Shown in pieces: positions 7,390-14,406 of a DNA stretch of 14,698 nt (positions are counted from its first letter, which is position 1; each line of letters opens with the position of its first letter). The notes under the pieces are model-generated. The model did no database searches. It saw only the letters and a list, made by a program, of their open reading frames with translations, and was not told the DNA's origin. The stretch spans positions 1-14,698 of the forward strand of contig JAGUYV010000126.1 of assembly GCA_020061125.1 (NCBI GenBank), given 5' to 3'. The translations under genes and the position numbers were made by a program. The stretch is from a bacterium. Its GTDB lineage: Bacteria > UBP15 > UBA6099 > DSWB01.

Positions 7390-8619
7390 CTACTGGCCCG
7401 CGCTCACAACCGGGGTCCACACCACGAAGGGGCGCATGGTGAGGTTGCCGGCCGCATCCACATCCACGATGCGGAAACTCCACGCCTCGCCCGGCAGGTA
7501 GCTGCTTGAAGCCGTGCCCGTGCTAATGAAGAGCGTGTCCCCGTCCTCGCGCATGTAGTTTTTGTGCGTGTGCCCGAAGAAATAGTATTCCACACCCTGC
7601 GCCCTGACGAATTTCGCAAATTCGTCGCGCTGGATCACCGGGAACTTGTCGTCGCCAGCGAATGCGCTCATGTTCATGGGGTCGTGATGCGCGAACAGAA
7701 CCGGGCGCAATTTCATGGCCCTCGCTTCCGCGATCCGGTCTTTAACCCAATCGAACTCGCCGTGGCCCATGATTCCCAGGGAGCGGGATCCGACGGCGTC
7801 AATAAGCGCGGCGTCGAGCCGGTCGGAATACGCCGGGGGCCAGTTGTAGGTGTTGAATCCAATGAAACGGAACGGGCCGTAAGTGAATGCGGACCGGTGC
7901 GGGCCGAACGCCTCTGCCCAGAATGTCCTCCCGTCTATGCCCAGGCCCATCATGGTGTACAGGTCGTGGTTGCCCGGCACAATAAACGCCGGAACCTTGA
8001 GGCCGTCCAGAACCTCTCGGAGCGCCTGCGCGTAGTCAGCTTCGTATGTCGTGGGATAGTAAACCAGATCCCCGGTGAGAAGCACAAAGTCGGGCCTGGC
8101 GGCGCTCACCGCAGCCATGGCCTTTGCGCGCAGTTCCTGAAGAGGAATGCCGGGGTTGTTCTTGCCGCCGCGCTCGTCGCCCACATGGAAATCGGTGAGA
8201 ACCACGAACCGGAACGCTGGTTTGAACTCCTGAACCACGCTCACCGCGTGCCCTCGGCACTCGGTCTCCACGCCCTCACCCTTCTTGCGTTCCACGCAAA
8301 AATCATACAGGCCCTCGGGCGCATCCACGGGCGCGGCCAAGGTCAGCCTCTTCTGTTCCCGGCAATCAAAGGCCTTGCTCACAAGCACGGGTTGCGCGCC
8401 CGTCCCCGCGCTCGGGCGCAGGCTCACCAGTGTGATGCGCACGGCTCGGCCGCACTCCAGTCCCGCCTCGAAATAATCGCCGGGACGGAGCATAACCGGC
8501 GCGCTCGTGGACGGATAGGCGATGATGTTTCCGTCCGCCGCCAGAGAAGGTCGCGGCCACAGCGCCGCAAACAGCAACATTGCAATAACCGCAAAACCCG
8601 CCAACCGTTTCACTCTCAT
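7390..8619 (-). CDS. secreted calcineurin-like metallophosphoesterase
   Basis: 409-residue exported phosphoesterase with the full two-metal motif set: D-x-H in LTDFHVGD (Asp143, His145), GD in LLTGDLVYYP (Asp184), GNHD (Asn217, His218), His311 in LFAHHDP and GHTH (His350, His352). A signal peptide covers about 1-28 (ends PSLA/AD), so it acts outside the cytoplasm. A domain of about 100 residues with several Cys (56, 86, 108, 121) precedes the catalytic part and may be an Ig-like or disulfide-stabilised cap. The start at 8619 gives a clean signal peptide and has GGGGAG 8 bases upstream; the open frame extends 15 codons further without support. It is the first gene of a minus-strand group with the transglutaminase-like gene and pyrE. 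The substrate cannot be predicted. Confidence 0.92.
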   Translation of the reverse strand: MRVKRLAGFAVIAMLLFAALWPRPSLAADGNIIAYPSTSAPVMLRPGDYFEAGLECGRAVRITLVSLRPSAGTGAQPVLVSKAFDCREQKRLTLAAPVDAPEGLYDFCVERKKGEGVETECRGHAVSVVQEFKPAFRFVVLTDFHVGDERGGKNNPGIPLQELRAKAMAAVSAARPDFVLLTGDLVYYPTTYEADYAQALREVLDGLKVPAFIVPGNHDLYTMMGLGIDGRTFWAEAFGPHRSAFTYGPFRFIGFNTYNWPPAYSDRLDAALIDAVGSRSLGIMGHGEFDWVKDRIAEARAMKLRPVLFAHHDPMNMSAFAGDDKFPVIQRDEFAKFVRAQGVEYYFFGHTHKNYMREDGDTLFISTGTASSSYLPGEAWSFRIVDVDAAGNLTMRPFVVWTPVVSAGQ

Positions 8620-8651
8620 TCCTCGCTCTCCCCGCGCCGCTTCGTGCTTCC

Positions 8652-8680
8652 ATGTTACACGCATTCGCGCATCCTGTCAG
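8652..8680 (-). promoter_or_regulatory. sigma-70-type promoter for the phosphoesterase operon
   Basis: On the minus strand: CTGACA (8680-8675), a 17-nt spacer, TAACAT (8657-8652). It lies just downstream of the terminator of the channel gene and about 33 bp before the ATG at 8619, which suits a short leader. Confidence 0.6.
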
Positions 8681-8697
8681 CAGAAGCGCGCACCAGG

Positions 8698-8725
8698 AAA
8701 AAAGCACGGCGCGCATGCGCCGTGC
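8698..8725 (-). terminator. intrinsic terminator after the REC-FNT gene
   Basis: On the minus strand a perfect 9-bp stem GCACGGCGC / GCGCCGTGC (8725-8717 with 8712-8704) with a 4-nt loop is followed directly by TTTTTT (8703-8698). It starts 38 bp past the stop codon at 8763. Confidence 0.9.
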
Positions 8726-8762
8726 CGGTTCATTGAAGCGGAGCGCGATGAGCGCGCGCGGC

Positions 8763-10037
8763 TTACAAATTCTTTTTCCGCAGATAAACCACCCAGTAGA
8801 GCAGGCCCACGAACCCGGCGCCGCCCACGATGTTGCCGATCGTCACGGGAACCAGATTTGCGGTGATGAATGCGCCCCATGTCAGGTGCGACAAATCCAG
8901 TCCCAGCGCCGCGGCGAACGGCGCGCTTTTCAGGAGAATGCCCATGGGAATGAAGTACATGTTCGCGATGCAGTGTTCAAAGCCCAGGGCCACAAAGGCG
9001 GTGATCGGGAACACGATGGCCAGAATCTTGCCGCTGATCTGGCGCGCGGACAGGGCCATCCACACGGCCAGGCACACCAGCCAGTTGCACCCGATGCCCC
9101 GGAAAAAGGCTTCGGAAAATGTGAGGTTCACCTTGGCGTTGGCGATGGAGAGCGCCTGCGCGCCCACCGCGGAATTCGCGGTTTTCCACAGGTTCGAGTG
9201 ATACATGATCCACACGAGAAGCAGAGAGCCTGCGAAGTTTGCGAAATACACGATGGCCCACTTGCCCAGCATTTCGCCGGGCGTGATCTTCCTGTCCGCG
9301 ATGGCGGCGATCATGAGGTTGTTGCCGGTGAACAGCTCGGCGCCCGCAACCACCACCAGAATCAGGCCCACGGAAAAGACCAGGCCCGAGAGCAGCTTGG
9401 CCACGCCTACGCCCATGAACGCCGCGGCGTCGTGCCCCACCAGCGTGGCCAGGGCCGCGCCGAACCCGATGTAGATGCCCGCGAACAGGCCCAGAATCAA
9501 GAGCGGAACCAGCGGCAGCCGCGCCTTGCCCGGAGACACGGTGCGCGTGACCGCGTGGCACACCGCCGCGGGCGCGCTGAACCCCACTCCCCCGGTCACG
9601 AGATCAATTTTCTCCATGAGGCGCCCGTACACCTCCTGCCGGTCTTCGGCGCGGGCCTGCTCGCGCCACTGGATGGCCCGCTGCGCCACACGGTTGATCT
9701 CCTCGGGCGAAAACGGCTTCTCCAGATACTCGAACACCCCGTTCTTGGCGGCCCGCACCTCGAGATCATTCGTGGGATACCCCGTGATCATGATGACCGG
9801 TGCGTGCGGATTGGTGCGCCTCACGCACTCCACCAGCTCGATGCCGTTGATGTCCGCCATCATATAGTCGGTGATGATCAGATCGAAATCGCCCCGCGAG
9901 GCCTTGCGCACCCCTTCGAGGCCGGACAGCGCCGTGTCCACCTCGAAACCCTGCTCGCGGAAGGTGCGCGAGCAACTGTCCACAACAATGTTTTCGTCGT
10001 CCACAATTAGGATTTTCTTTGTTCCGTTCGCGCCCAT
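8763..10037 (-). CDS. receiver domain fused to formate/nitrite channel (REC-FNT)
   Basis: 424-residue single frame joining two complete modules. Residues 7-122 form a CheY-like receiver with acidic pair Asp13/Asp14, phospho-acceptor Asp57 (LIITDYMM), switch Thr85 (MITGYP) and Lys107 (EKPF). After a linker (about 123-150), residues 151-424 form a FocA/NirC-type anion channel with about six membrane helices and all hallmarks: GAELFTGN (232-239), Lys302, GCNWLVCLAVWMA (316-328), GFEHCIANMYFIP with the pore His355, and NLVPVTIGNIVGG (394-406). In FocA the short cytosolic N-terminus controls gating, and here a phosphorylatable domain occupies that place. The start at 10037 follows AAGGAGG by 5 bases; a Met six codons upstream lies before this site. 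No frameshift or stop lies between the modules. The closest match by motif is formate-type FNT; the substrate (formate, nitrite, hydrosulfide) is not proven. Confidence 0.95.
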   Translation of the reverse strand: MGANGTKKILIVDDENIVVDSCSRTFREQGFEVDTALSGLEGVRKASRGDFDLIITDYMMADINGIELVECVRRTNPHAPVIMITGYPTNDLEVRAAKNGVFEYLEKPFSPEEINRVAQRAIQWREQARAEDRQEVYGRLMEKIDLVTGGVGFSAPAAVCHAVTRTVSPGKARLPLVPLLILGLFAGIYIGFGAALATLVGHDAAAFMGVGVAKLLSGLVFSVGLILVVVAGAELFTGNNLMIAAIADRKITPGEMLGKWAIVYFANFAGSLLLVWIMYHSNLWKTANSAVGAQALSIANAKVNLTFSEAFFRGIGCNWLVCLAVWMALSARQISGKILAIVFPITAFVALGFEHCIANMYFIPMGILLKSAPFAAALGLDLSHLTWGAFITANLVPVTIGNIVGGAGFVGLLYWVVYLRKKNL

Positions 10038-10061
10038 GATCGCCTCCTTGTGCATGAATGC

Positions 10062-10093
10062 GGCCGAAGCCGGTTATGTAAAGGCCGAAGCCG
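10062..10093 (-). repeat. twin UUCG-hairpin leader of REC-FNT
   Basis: An 11-bp direct repeat, GGCCGAAGCCG on the plus strand (10062-10072 and 10083-10093), with a 21-bp period, exactly two helical turns. In the transcript each copy reads GGC-UUCG-GCC, a C(UUCG)G-closed tetraloop hairpin. Both lie between the upstream terminator and the AAGGAGG site of the channel gene, so they may be RNA structures or a protein-binding pair. Confidence 0.55.
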
Positions 10094-10117
10094 CGCGGCC
10101 CCGCCAACTGATTGCGG

Positions 10118-10154
10118 AAAAGAGATCCCGCGGCGCGGCGGCGGCCGCGGGATC
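10118..10154 (-). terminator. intrinsic terminator between response regulator and REC-FNT
   Basis: On the minus strand an 11-bp perfect stem GATCCCGCGGC / GCCGCGGGATC (10154-10144 with 10134-10124), a 9-nt loop and the tail TCTTTT (10123-10118). It begins 14 bp after the response-regulator stop and lies 80 bp before the channel start, so most transcripts of the first gene should end here. Confidence 0.8.
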
Positions 10155-10167
10155 CCGTGCTCCCGTG

Positions 10168-10869
10168 TCACCACGCTTCGATGCACAGGCGGCGCATCAG
10201 AAACTGCTTCTGTTCCGGCGTGAGCCGCCCGGCGTGTTCCTCGAACCAGCGGATGTCGCCGCTGGTGATGGCCGCCGCGGCTTCATGTCCCAGCCCGGCC
10301 GCGCTCGGAATTTGCGCGCGCAGCCCGTGGTCCAGAAATGCCGCGAAATACCCGCCGTCCGCCACGGCCCGGTTCAGCACGGACATGACCTGATCCGCAT
10401 CAATGAACACCTCCGGCGCTTCCTCGGGCGAGGCCGGCTCCGGCTCCGGCGCGAATACGGCCGCCGGTTGCGGCGCTTCTTCTTCCCCGGGCTGCTGCGG
10501 CAGCCGTTCCAGCACCTTGTTCACCACGGTCAGAATTTCATCCGGAGTGAACGGCTTGGGAATGAAGTCTTCCGCGCCCACCTTGATAGCCTCCACGGCC
10601 GTGGGCACCGAGGCGTATCCCGTGATCATGATCATGGCCAGGGACGGCTGCTTCTCCTTGATGCTGCGCATGACTTCCAGTCCGTCAATGTCCGGCATCT
10701 TGAGATCAATGATGGCCACATCGAACACTTCCGTATCCACCTGTTCGAGGCCTTCTCTGCCGGACAGCGCGAACTTGATGCTATGCCCCTCTTCCTCGAA
10801 AATCCGCTGGCATCCCTTGCAGATGCTCAACTCGTCGTCTATGACCAGAATTTTGTGCGGCGCTTTCAT
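10168..10869 (-). CDS. response regulator with non-DNA-binding C-terminal domain
   Basis: 233-residue cytosolic protein. The receiver domain (1-122) has Asp11/Asp12, phospho-acceptor Asp55 (VAIIDLKMPD), Thr83 and Lys105. A Pro/Glu-rich linker (about 123-155) leads to a helical domain of about 78 residues with VLNRAVADGGYFAAFLDHG, SGDIRWFEEHAG and a C-terminal RRLCIEAW. No helix-turn-helix, GGDEF or AAA+ motif is present. The C-terminal pattern recalls small LigA-like (protocatechuate dioxygenase alpha-type) helical domains attached to regulators in anaerobes; this is a recollection, not a match. The start at 10869 follows AAAGGGG by 9 bases and lies about 35 bp after a predicted sigma-54 start of transcription; the open frame extends upstream without support. 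Its receiver resembles the one in REC-FNT next door (shared ALSGxEG, MITGY, KPFxPxEI). Confidence 0.9.
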   Translation of the reverse strand: MKAPHKILVIDDELSICKGCQRIFEEEGHSIKFALSGREGLEQVDTEVFDVAIIDLKMPDIDGLEVMRSIKEKQPSLAMIMITGYASVPTAVEAIKVGAEDFIPKPFTPDEILTVVNKVLERLPQQPGEEEAPQPAAVFAPEPEPASPEEAPEVFIDADQVMSVLNRAVADGGYFAAFLDHGLRAQIPSAAGLGHEAAAAITSGDIRWFEEHAGRLTPEQKQFLMRRLCIEAW

Positions 10870-10914
10870 TGGAATCAGCCCCTTTCGCGTTTTGCGCTTC
10901 CTGGCCATGCATTG

Positions 10915-10930
10915 AGCAACCTGCGTGCCA
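10915..10930 (-). promoter_or_regulatory. sigma-54 (-24/-12) promoter of the response regulator
   Basis: On the minus strand TGGCACG (10930-10924), four bases, TTGCT (10919-10915). This is a full match to the sigma-54 consensus TGGCACG-N4-TTGCW with correct spacing. The predicted transcript starts near 10904, about 35 nt before the ATG. Such promoters need an AAA+ enhancer-binding protein, which is not encoded in this window. Confidence 0.85.
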
Positions 10931-11043
10931 GCCCCCGCAACGAACGCTCCCCGGCAGTCGCGATGCGGATGCGTCGCGTGGAAAACCCCTGCACCAAAGG
11001 CAATATTTATTTCGAGGAATTTTTTTGCGGCGCGCGCCCCGCC

Positions 11044-11062
11044 CCGGCCCGAACCGGGCCGG
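11044..11062. promoter_or_regulatory. dyad, candidate enhancer for the sigma-54 promoter
   Basis: Perfect inverted repeat CCGGCCCG-AAC-CGGGCCGG. Its centre is about 149 bp upstream of the predicted sigma-54 transcript start, within the usual range for enhancer-binding proteins, with an AT-rich tract between. The function is inferred from position and symmetry only. Confidence 0.4.
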
Positions 11063-11195
11063 AACCGAAAACAGTATATTTTTCCCATACACCCGCAGCC
11101 ACCGCGGGACCGCCGTCCCCGTACCTACGCCGGACAAACGCAACGGCGCGAGTGCGGGTCCGGCGCTTTGCGCGTATTTAATTATCAAAACACAG

Positions 11196-11225
11196 TTGCG
11201 GCAAATCTCGCTGGTGTGCTAAAAT
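11196..11225 (+). promoter_or_regulatory. sigma-70-type promoter for the outer-membrane gene
   Basis: TTGCGG (11196-11201), an 18-nt spacer, TAAAAT (11220-11225). The predicted start of transcription is near 11232, with a leader of about 40 nt to the ATG at 11274. Confidence 0.55.
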
Positions 11226-11273
11226 GCCCCCATTCGCCAGCAACGGCGGCATCTCGTTTCGGGGATAAACGCT

Positions 11274-12062
11274 ATGATTAGACGCTTCATCCTGGCCCTT
11301 TCCGCGGTTGTGGTTTTGGCAATGGGCGCGACGGCGCATGCAGCCTCCGGTCCCATGAGTCTCCCCAGCGCGGACATTCCCGTATCCAGCCGTCTGAACA
11401 AGGTGGAATACCATTACATAGACCTGGGCAAATCCTTCACCTACGAGACCGGCTTCGGGCGCGTGGATGTGACTTCCAGGGGGAGCGCGGCCGGCCTGCG
11501 CGCTCGCGTGTCTCCTTCCCTGGATGCCGGATTCTCCTATTTCGACTTTGCCGTGGATTCCTACTTCATGGGCACGCAGGTCGGCGACTCAACGGCCCGC
11601 GCCAGTCTCTTCACATTTAATAAACGCTTCACCGTGAACGGCGTGGCGGCGGACCTGGCCTACGGATATCTGGACAACGCCTCGATTTCGGGCGTGCACC
11701 TTCTGTCGCTCACGCACACGCGCAATGCTTATGGAATAGACTGGACGGGCGGGCTGACAGCCTGGGGCGGGGGCGCGGCGGACGAGCGCGCGGGCGCTTT
11801 CGCGGAAATCACCTGGCGGCCCGCGCCCGAGCTGGCCCTGTTCGCGCATTACAACAGCGCGGATCTGCTCAAGGCGTTCCAGTGCTACATCATCGCGCCC
11901 GCCGCTCAAAACATCGGAACAGTGAACACCTCCGGCGCGCCCAAGGACGCATTCACCATGGGCGTCACGGGCCGCGTGCTCGACACGGTCAATGTCACCT
12001 TCGCGGTGTACGATGTGGATGTGCAGATGCAGCCGGTTCTCGGCATTTCCTACACACGCTAA
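11274..12062 (+). CDS. predicted outer-membrane beta-barrel protein
   Basis: 262-residue exported protein of no family I can name. Signal peptide 1-23 (ends AHA). The mature part is made of short alternating polar/hydrophobic stretches with Gly/Asp turns: KVEYHYIDLGKSFTYETGFG, GLRARVSPSLDAGFSYFDFAV, GVAADLAYGYLDN, GIDWTGGLTAWGGG, GAFAEITWRPAPELALFAHY and VNVTFAVYDVDVQMQPVLGI. Such transmembrane-strand spacing fits a barrel of about 8-10 strands, although the C-terminus (ISYTR) lacks the usual final Phe/Trp. The GGGGAT site lies 7 bases before the ATG. The lipoprotein gene follows 13 bp after the stop, so the two are co-transcribed and may form one surface assembly. Confidence 0.75.
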   Translation: MIRRFILALSAVVVLAMGATAHAASGPMSLPSADIPVSSRLNKVEYHYIDLGKSFTYETGFGRVDVTSRGSAAGLRARVSPSLDAGFSYFDFAVDSYFMGTQVGDSTARASLFTFNKRFTVNGVAADLAYGYLDNASISGVHLLSLTHTRNAYGIDWTGGLTAWGGGAADERAGAFAEITWRPAPELALFAHYNSADLLKAFQCYIIAPAAQNIGTVNTSGAPKDAFTMGVTGRVLDTVNVTFAVYDVDVQMQPVLGISYTR

Positions 12063-12075
12063 AAGGGGATCGCCC

Positions 12076-13347
12076 ATGCGACAACGCGGGATATTTCTGC
12101 TGCTCACACTCTGCCTTGCGGCCCTGGCCGCGGGCTGCGGAGGCTCCGGCCAGAACATCGGCAGCTCCGGATCCCTGCCCCCGGCTTCGGTTGTGGGACG
12201 AGCCAATGTCACCGGCGCGCTCTTCGCGCCTCCAGGCGTGGATGTCTCGGGCGCGGCGCGCGCCGCGGCGCAGGGCAATTCCTGGAAAACTTCGGCCGTG
12301 GCATACGCAGAGATCGCGCTCTACACCATGAATGCGGACGGCAACCTGGTTCCCCTTGGCGACCAGTACAACACCCTCACCGACGCGGACGGCAATTTCA
12401 CCCTGTATTATGTGCCCCCGGTGAACAATCTCATCGTTATCGGCACCAAGAACGCCAAGGTCAACAACCAGCCCAAGAAACTCAAGGTAAGCAAGTTTTT
12501 GTCCATTACGCAAACCGATGTCGTGACCGGCAGTCTGGTTGACAGCGGCGATGTGGACGCCGCGTCCACTCTGGCCGTGGCCGCCATGCAGGACCTCCTC
12601 GCCACGCTCAATGCAAGTTTGCCCGCGGATCAACAGCTTTCCGGTTCAGACTTGCCTCCGGAAACCCTGGCCTCAATCCTTTCCGAAATCGAATCCGCGC
12701 TGGCTGCGGATCTGGCGTCCGGCAATCCAACCGTGGATCTGTCGGCGCTCACAACGGTAGACATAACCGCACCGGACTCGGCGGCGGCACAGGCTGCGGC
12801 CGCACAGTTGAACAACCTTGCGAACTCCCCATCGGGCGCAACATTGAACACGCTCATCACAACCGCCGCCACAACGGGCAGCGTGCGCGTCACAGTCAAG
12901 AACCAGGACGGAGCGGCCATTCCGGGCGCTTCGGTGTCTCTCTCGGTTTCGGGCGCAACCACAACCAAAACCGCGGACGCCTCGGGACAGGCCTTTTTCA
13001 GCGGCCTCACGCCAGGCGCGGCCGCATCCGTAATCGCCGCCGCCTCGGGTTATGCTTCGGCCACCGCCGCCGCCACAGTCCCGGCTGCGGGAACGGTCAC
13101 GGATGTTTCAATAACACTCGCAGCCGCAACATCAAGCGGCGATCCTTCTGTTTCCGGCATTGTCACTTCTGCGGGCCAGCCTGTTGCCGGCGCCGTGGTG
13201 GCCATTTACAACTCGGCCTACAGCGACGCCGTGGTGACCGACGCCGCGGGCGCGTACGCCTTTTACAATGTGCCCGCGGGCAGCTACTTCGTTGTCGCGA
13301 CAAAAGACAACTACACACTGGAATCAACCACGGCCGTGGTGCCGTGA
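12076..13347 (+). CDS. lipoprotein with carboxypeptidase-regulatory-like repeats
   Basis: 423-residue lipoprotein. Signal peptide with lipobox LAAG-Cys21, then a Gly/Ser linker. A first beta-sandwich-like part (about 45-140) includes the family core YNTLTDADGNFTLYYVPP. An Ala-rich helical middle (about 155-260) is followed by two carboxypeptidase-regulatory-like domains: about 272-350 (VTVKNQDGAAIPGASVSLSV, DASGQAFFSGLTPG) and about 358-423 (SGIVTSAGQPVAGAVVAIYN, DAAGAYAFYNVPAGSYFVVA). These are Ig-like folds used for adhesion or assembly at the surface. The last domain stops at TLESTTAVVP, before the final strand expected of this fold, and the REP/RAYT locus begins about 55 bp further on. 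The start is supported by AAAAGGGG just before the ATG and by the lipobox. Confidence 0.85.
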   Translation: MRQRGIFLLLTLCLAALAAGCGGSGQNIGSSGSLPPASVVGRANVTGALFAPPGVDVSGAARAAAQGNSWKTSAVAYAEIALYTMNADGNLVPLGDQYNTLTDADGNFTLYYVPPVNNLIVIGTKNAKVNNQPKKLKVSKFLSITQTDVVTGSLVDSGDVDAASTLAVAAMQDLLATLNASLPADQQLSGSDLPPETLASILSEIESALAADLASGNPTVDLSALTTVDITAPDSAAAQAAAAQLNNLANSPSGATLNTLITTAATTGSVRVTVKNQDGAAIPGASVSLSVSGATTTKTADASGQAFFSGLTPGAAASVIAAASGYASATAAATVPAAGTVTDVSITLAAATSSGDPSVSGIVTSAGQPVAGAVVAIYNSAYSDAVVTDAAGAYAFYNVPAGSYFVVATKDNYTLESTTAVVP

Positions 13348-13434
13348 AACAACGCTTTAGCGCCATGTTTGATTCGCATGGCCGCGCAATGAATACGAAG
13401 AAACTGAAAGCGAGACAAACCGCAACAACTTGCA

Positions 13435-13460
13435 GGGCGGGGTCACCGCACCCCGCCGCT
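13435..13460 (+). repeat. REP1 palindrome
   Basis: Hairpin with 8-bp stem GGCGGGGT / ACCCCGCC and a CACCGC loop, preceded by the foot GCAG. Confidence 0.85.
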
Positions 13461-13529
13461 CCCAATGACCGCAAGGCAACTATCGTCTGTCCGGGCGAGT
13501 CACATCTTGCAGGTCTTGAGCATTTTGCA

Positions 13530-13555
13530 GGGCGGGGTCACCGCACCCCGCCGCT
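13530..13555 (+). repeat. REP2 palindrome
   Basis: Same 26-bp core as REP1, 95 bp downstream, foot GCAG. It ends 30 bp before the transposase start codon. Confidence 0.85.
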
Positions 13556-13585
13556 CCCATGTTTCGCGAGTCGCGCAACCAGGCT

Positions 13586-14080
13586 ATGAAAAAGCAACCT
13601 GAAGACAAAAAACAACCCAGGCAGCGCCGTCACCTCCGGAGAATTGATCCGGATCGGATATACACGAACATCGCTGTATACGACATCACCATGGTTTCGC
13701 TTGGCCGGCGCAAAGTTTTGACAACGCCTGCGCTCGCCAGCGCCATTGTGCATTGCTTGAACACAGCCCCCGGGTACCACCGGTGGGCCGTCGGGCAATA
13801 TGTGATTATGCCGGATCATCTGCATTTTTTTTGCCGTGACATCGGAAGCGAAAAGGACTTGTCCTCGTTTGTCAGAGATGTCAAAAAATTCAAGGCAAGC
13901 CAGGCCAGGCGTCTGGGAATGCCGGGGCGGCTGTGGCAGCCCGAATTTTTTGACCATGTGTTGAGAGACATGGAATCATACGGAGAGAAATGCGAGTATT
14001 TGAGGATGAATCCGGTGAGGGCGAAACTCGTTGCGGAACCGGAGTCATGGCCCTGGCAGGGGGTATGCGAGGAAATATGA
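13586..14080 (+). CDS. REP-associated tyrosine transposase (RAYT, Y1/HUH family)
   Basis: 164-residue single-strand DNA transposase-like protein of the IS200/IS605-related Y1 family. It has the HUH motif MPDHLHFF (His78, His80), the following helix DLSSFVRDVKKFKASQARR, the family signature RLWQPEFFDHVLRDMESY and the C-terminal helix CEYLRMNPVRAKLV, in which Tyr138 is the likely catalytic Tyr. The end PESWPWQG is also typical. All key residues are present, so it may be active. RAYTs cut and rejoin single-stranded DNA at REP palindromes with a GTAG-like foot, and five such elements surround this gene. The Met at 13586 is preferred. A Met at 13559 lies at the edge of REP2 and would add nine residues; neither has a strong ribosome site. 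Confidence 0.92.
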   Translation: MKKQPEDKKQPRQRRHLRRIDPDRIYTNIAVYDITMVSLGRRKVLTTPALASAIVHCLNTAPGYHRWAVGQYVIMPDHLHFFCRDIGSEKDLSSFVRDVKKFKASQARRLGMPGRLWQPEFFDHVLRDMESYGEKCEYLRMNPVRAKLVAEPESWPWQGVCEEI

Positions 14081-14126
14081 GAAACGAAGAATCCGGGCAG
14101 CGGCTTGGCGCTCCAAGAAACTTGAG

Positions 14127-14152
14127 AGCGGCGGGGTGCGGTGACCCCGCCC
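14127..14152 (-). repeat. REP3 palindrome (inverted)
   Basis: Same 26-bp core on the minus strand, foot GTAG (14156-14153), 47 bp after the transposase stop. In opposite orientation to the other four, it can form a BIME-type pair with REP4 or REP2. Confidence 0.85.
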
Positions 14153-14311
14153 TACAACATCCCGCGTTTCTTTTGAGAAACCTGCCGGATGGGCTTGATT
14201 CGCGAATTGCATCGGAGCGCAACAACGGCATTGGGTTCAAGGCGCTTTTTTCTCACATGCCCGGGCAAAATGCAAAGGAACTGAAAACAAAACGAACCGC
14301 AACAACTTGTA

Positions 14312-14337
14312 GGGCGGGGTCACCGCACCCCGCCGCT
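14312..14337 (+). repeat. REP4 palindrome
   Basis: Identical 26-bp core to REP1, foot GTAG (14308-14311). Confidence 0.85.
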
Positions 14338-14406
14338 CTCAATGACCGCATGGCAACTATCGTCTGTCCGGGCGAGACACATCTTGCAGGCCTTGAGCAT
14401 TTTGTA

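Larger units (their letters stand above)
10870..11273. other. divergent regulatory region
   Basis: About 400 bp between the minus-strand response regulator and the plus-strand outer-membrane gene. It holds the sigma-54 promoter, an AT-rich tract (about 11001-11027) that could bend, the dyad at 11044-11062, a TATACT on the minus strand (11078-11073) without a good -35, and the plus-strand promoter at 11196-11225. No gene is credible in it. Confidence 0.6.
13402..13558 (+). repeat. left copy of 157-bp REP-containing direct repeat
   Basis: Contains REP1 and REP2 in the same orientation, 95 bp apart, separated by a 69-bp spacer that is repeated in the right copy. Both palindromes here have the foot GCAG instead of the GTAG seen elsewhere. 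Homology with the right copy may extend weakly upstream to about 13378. Confidence 0.85.
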
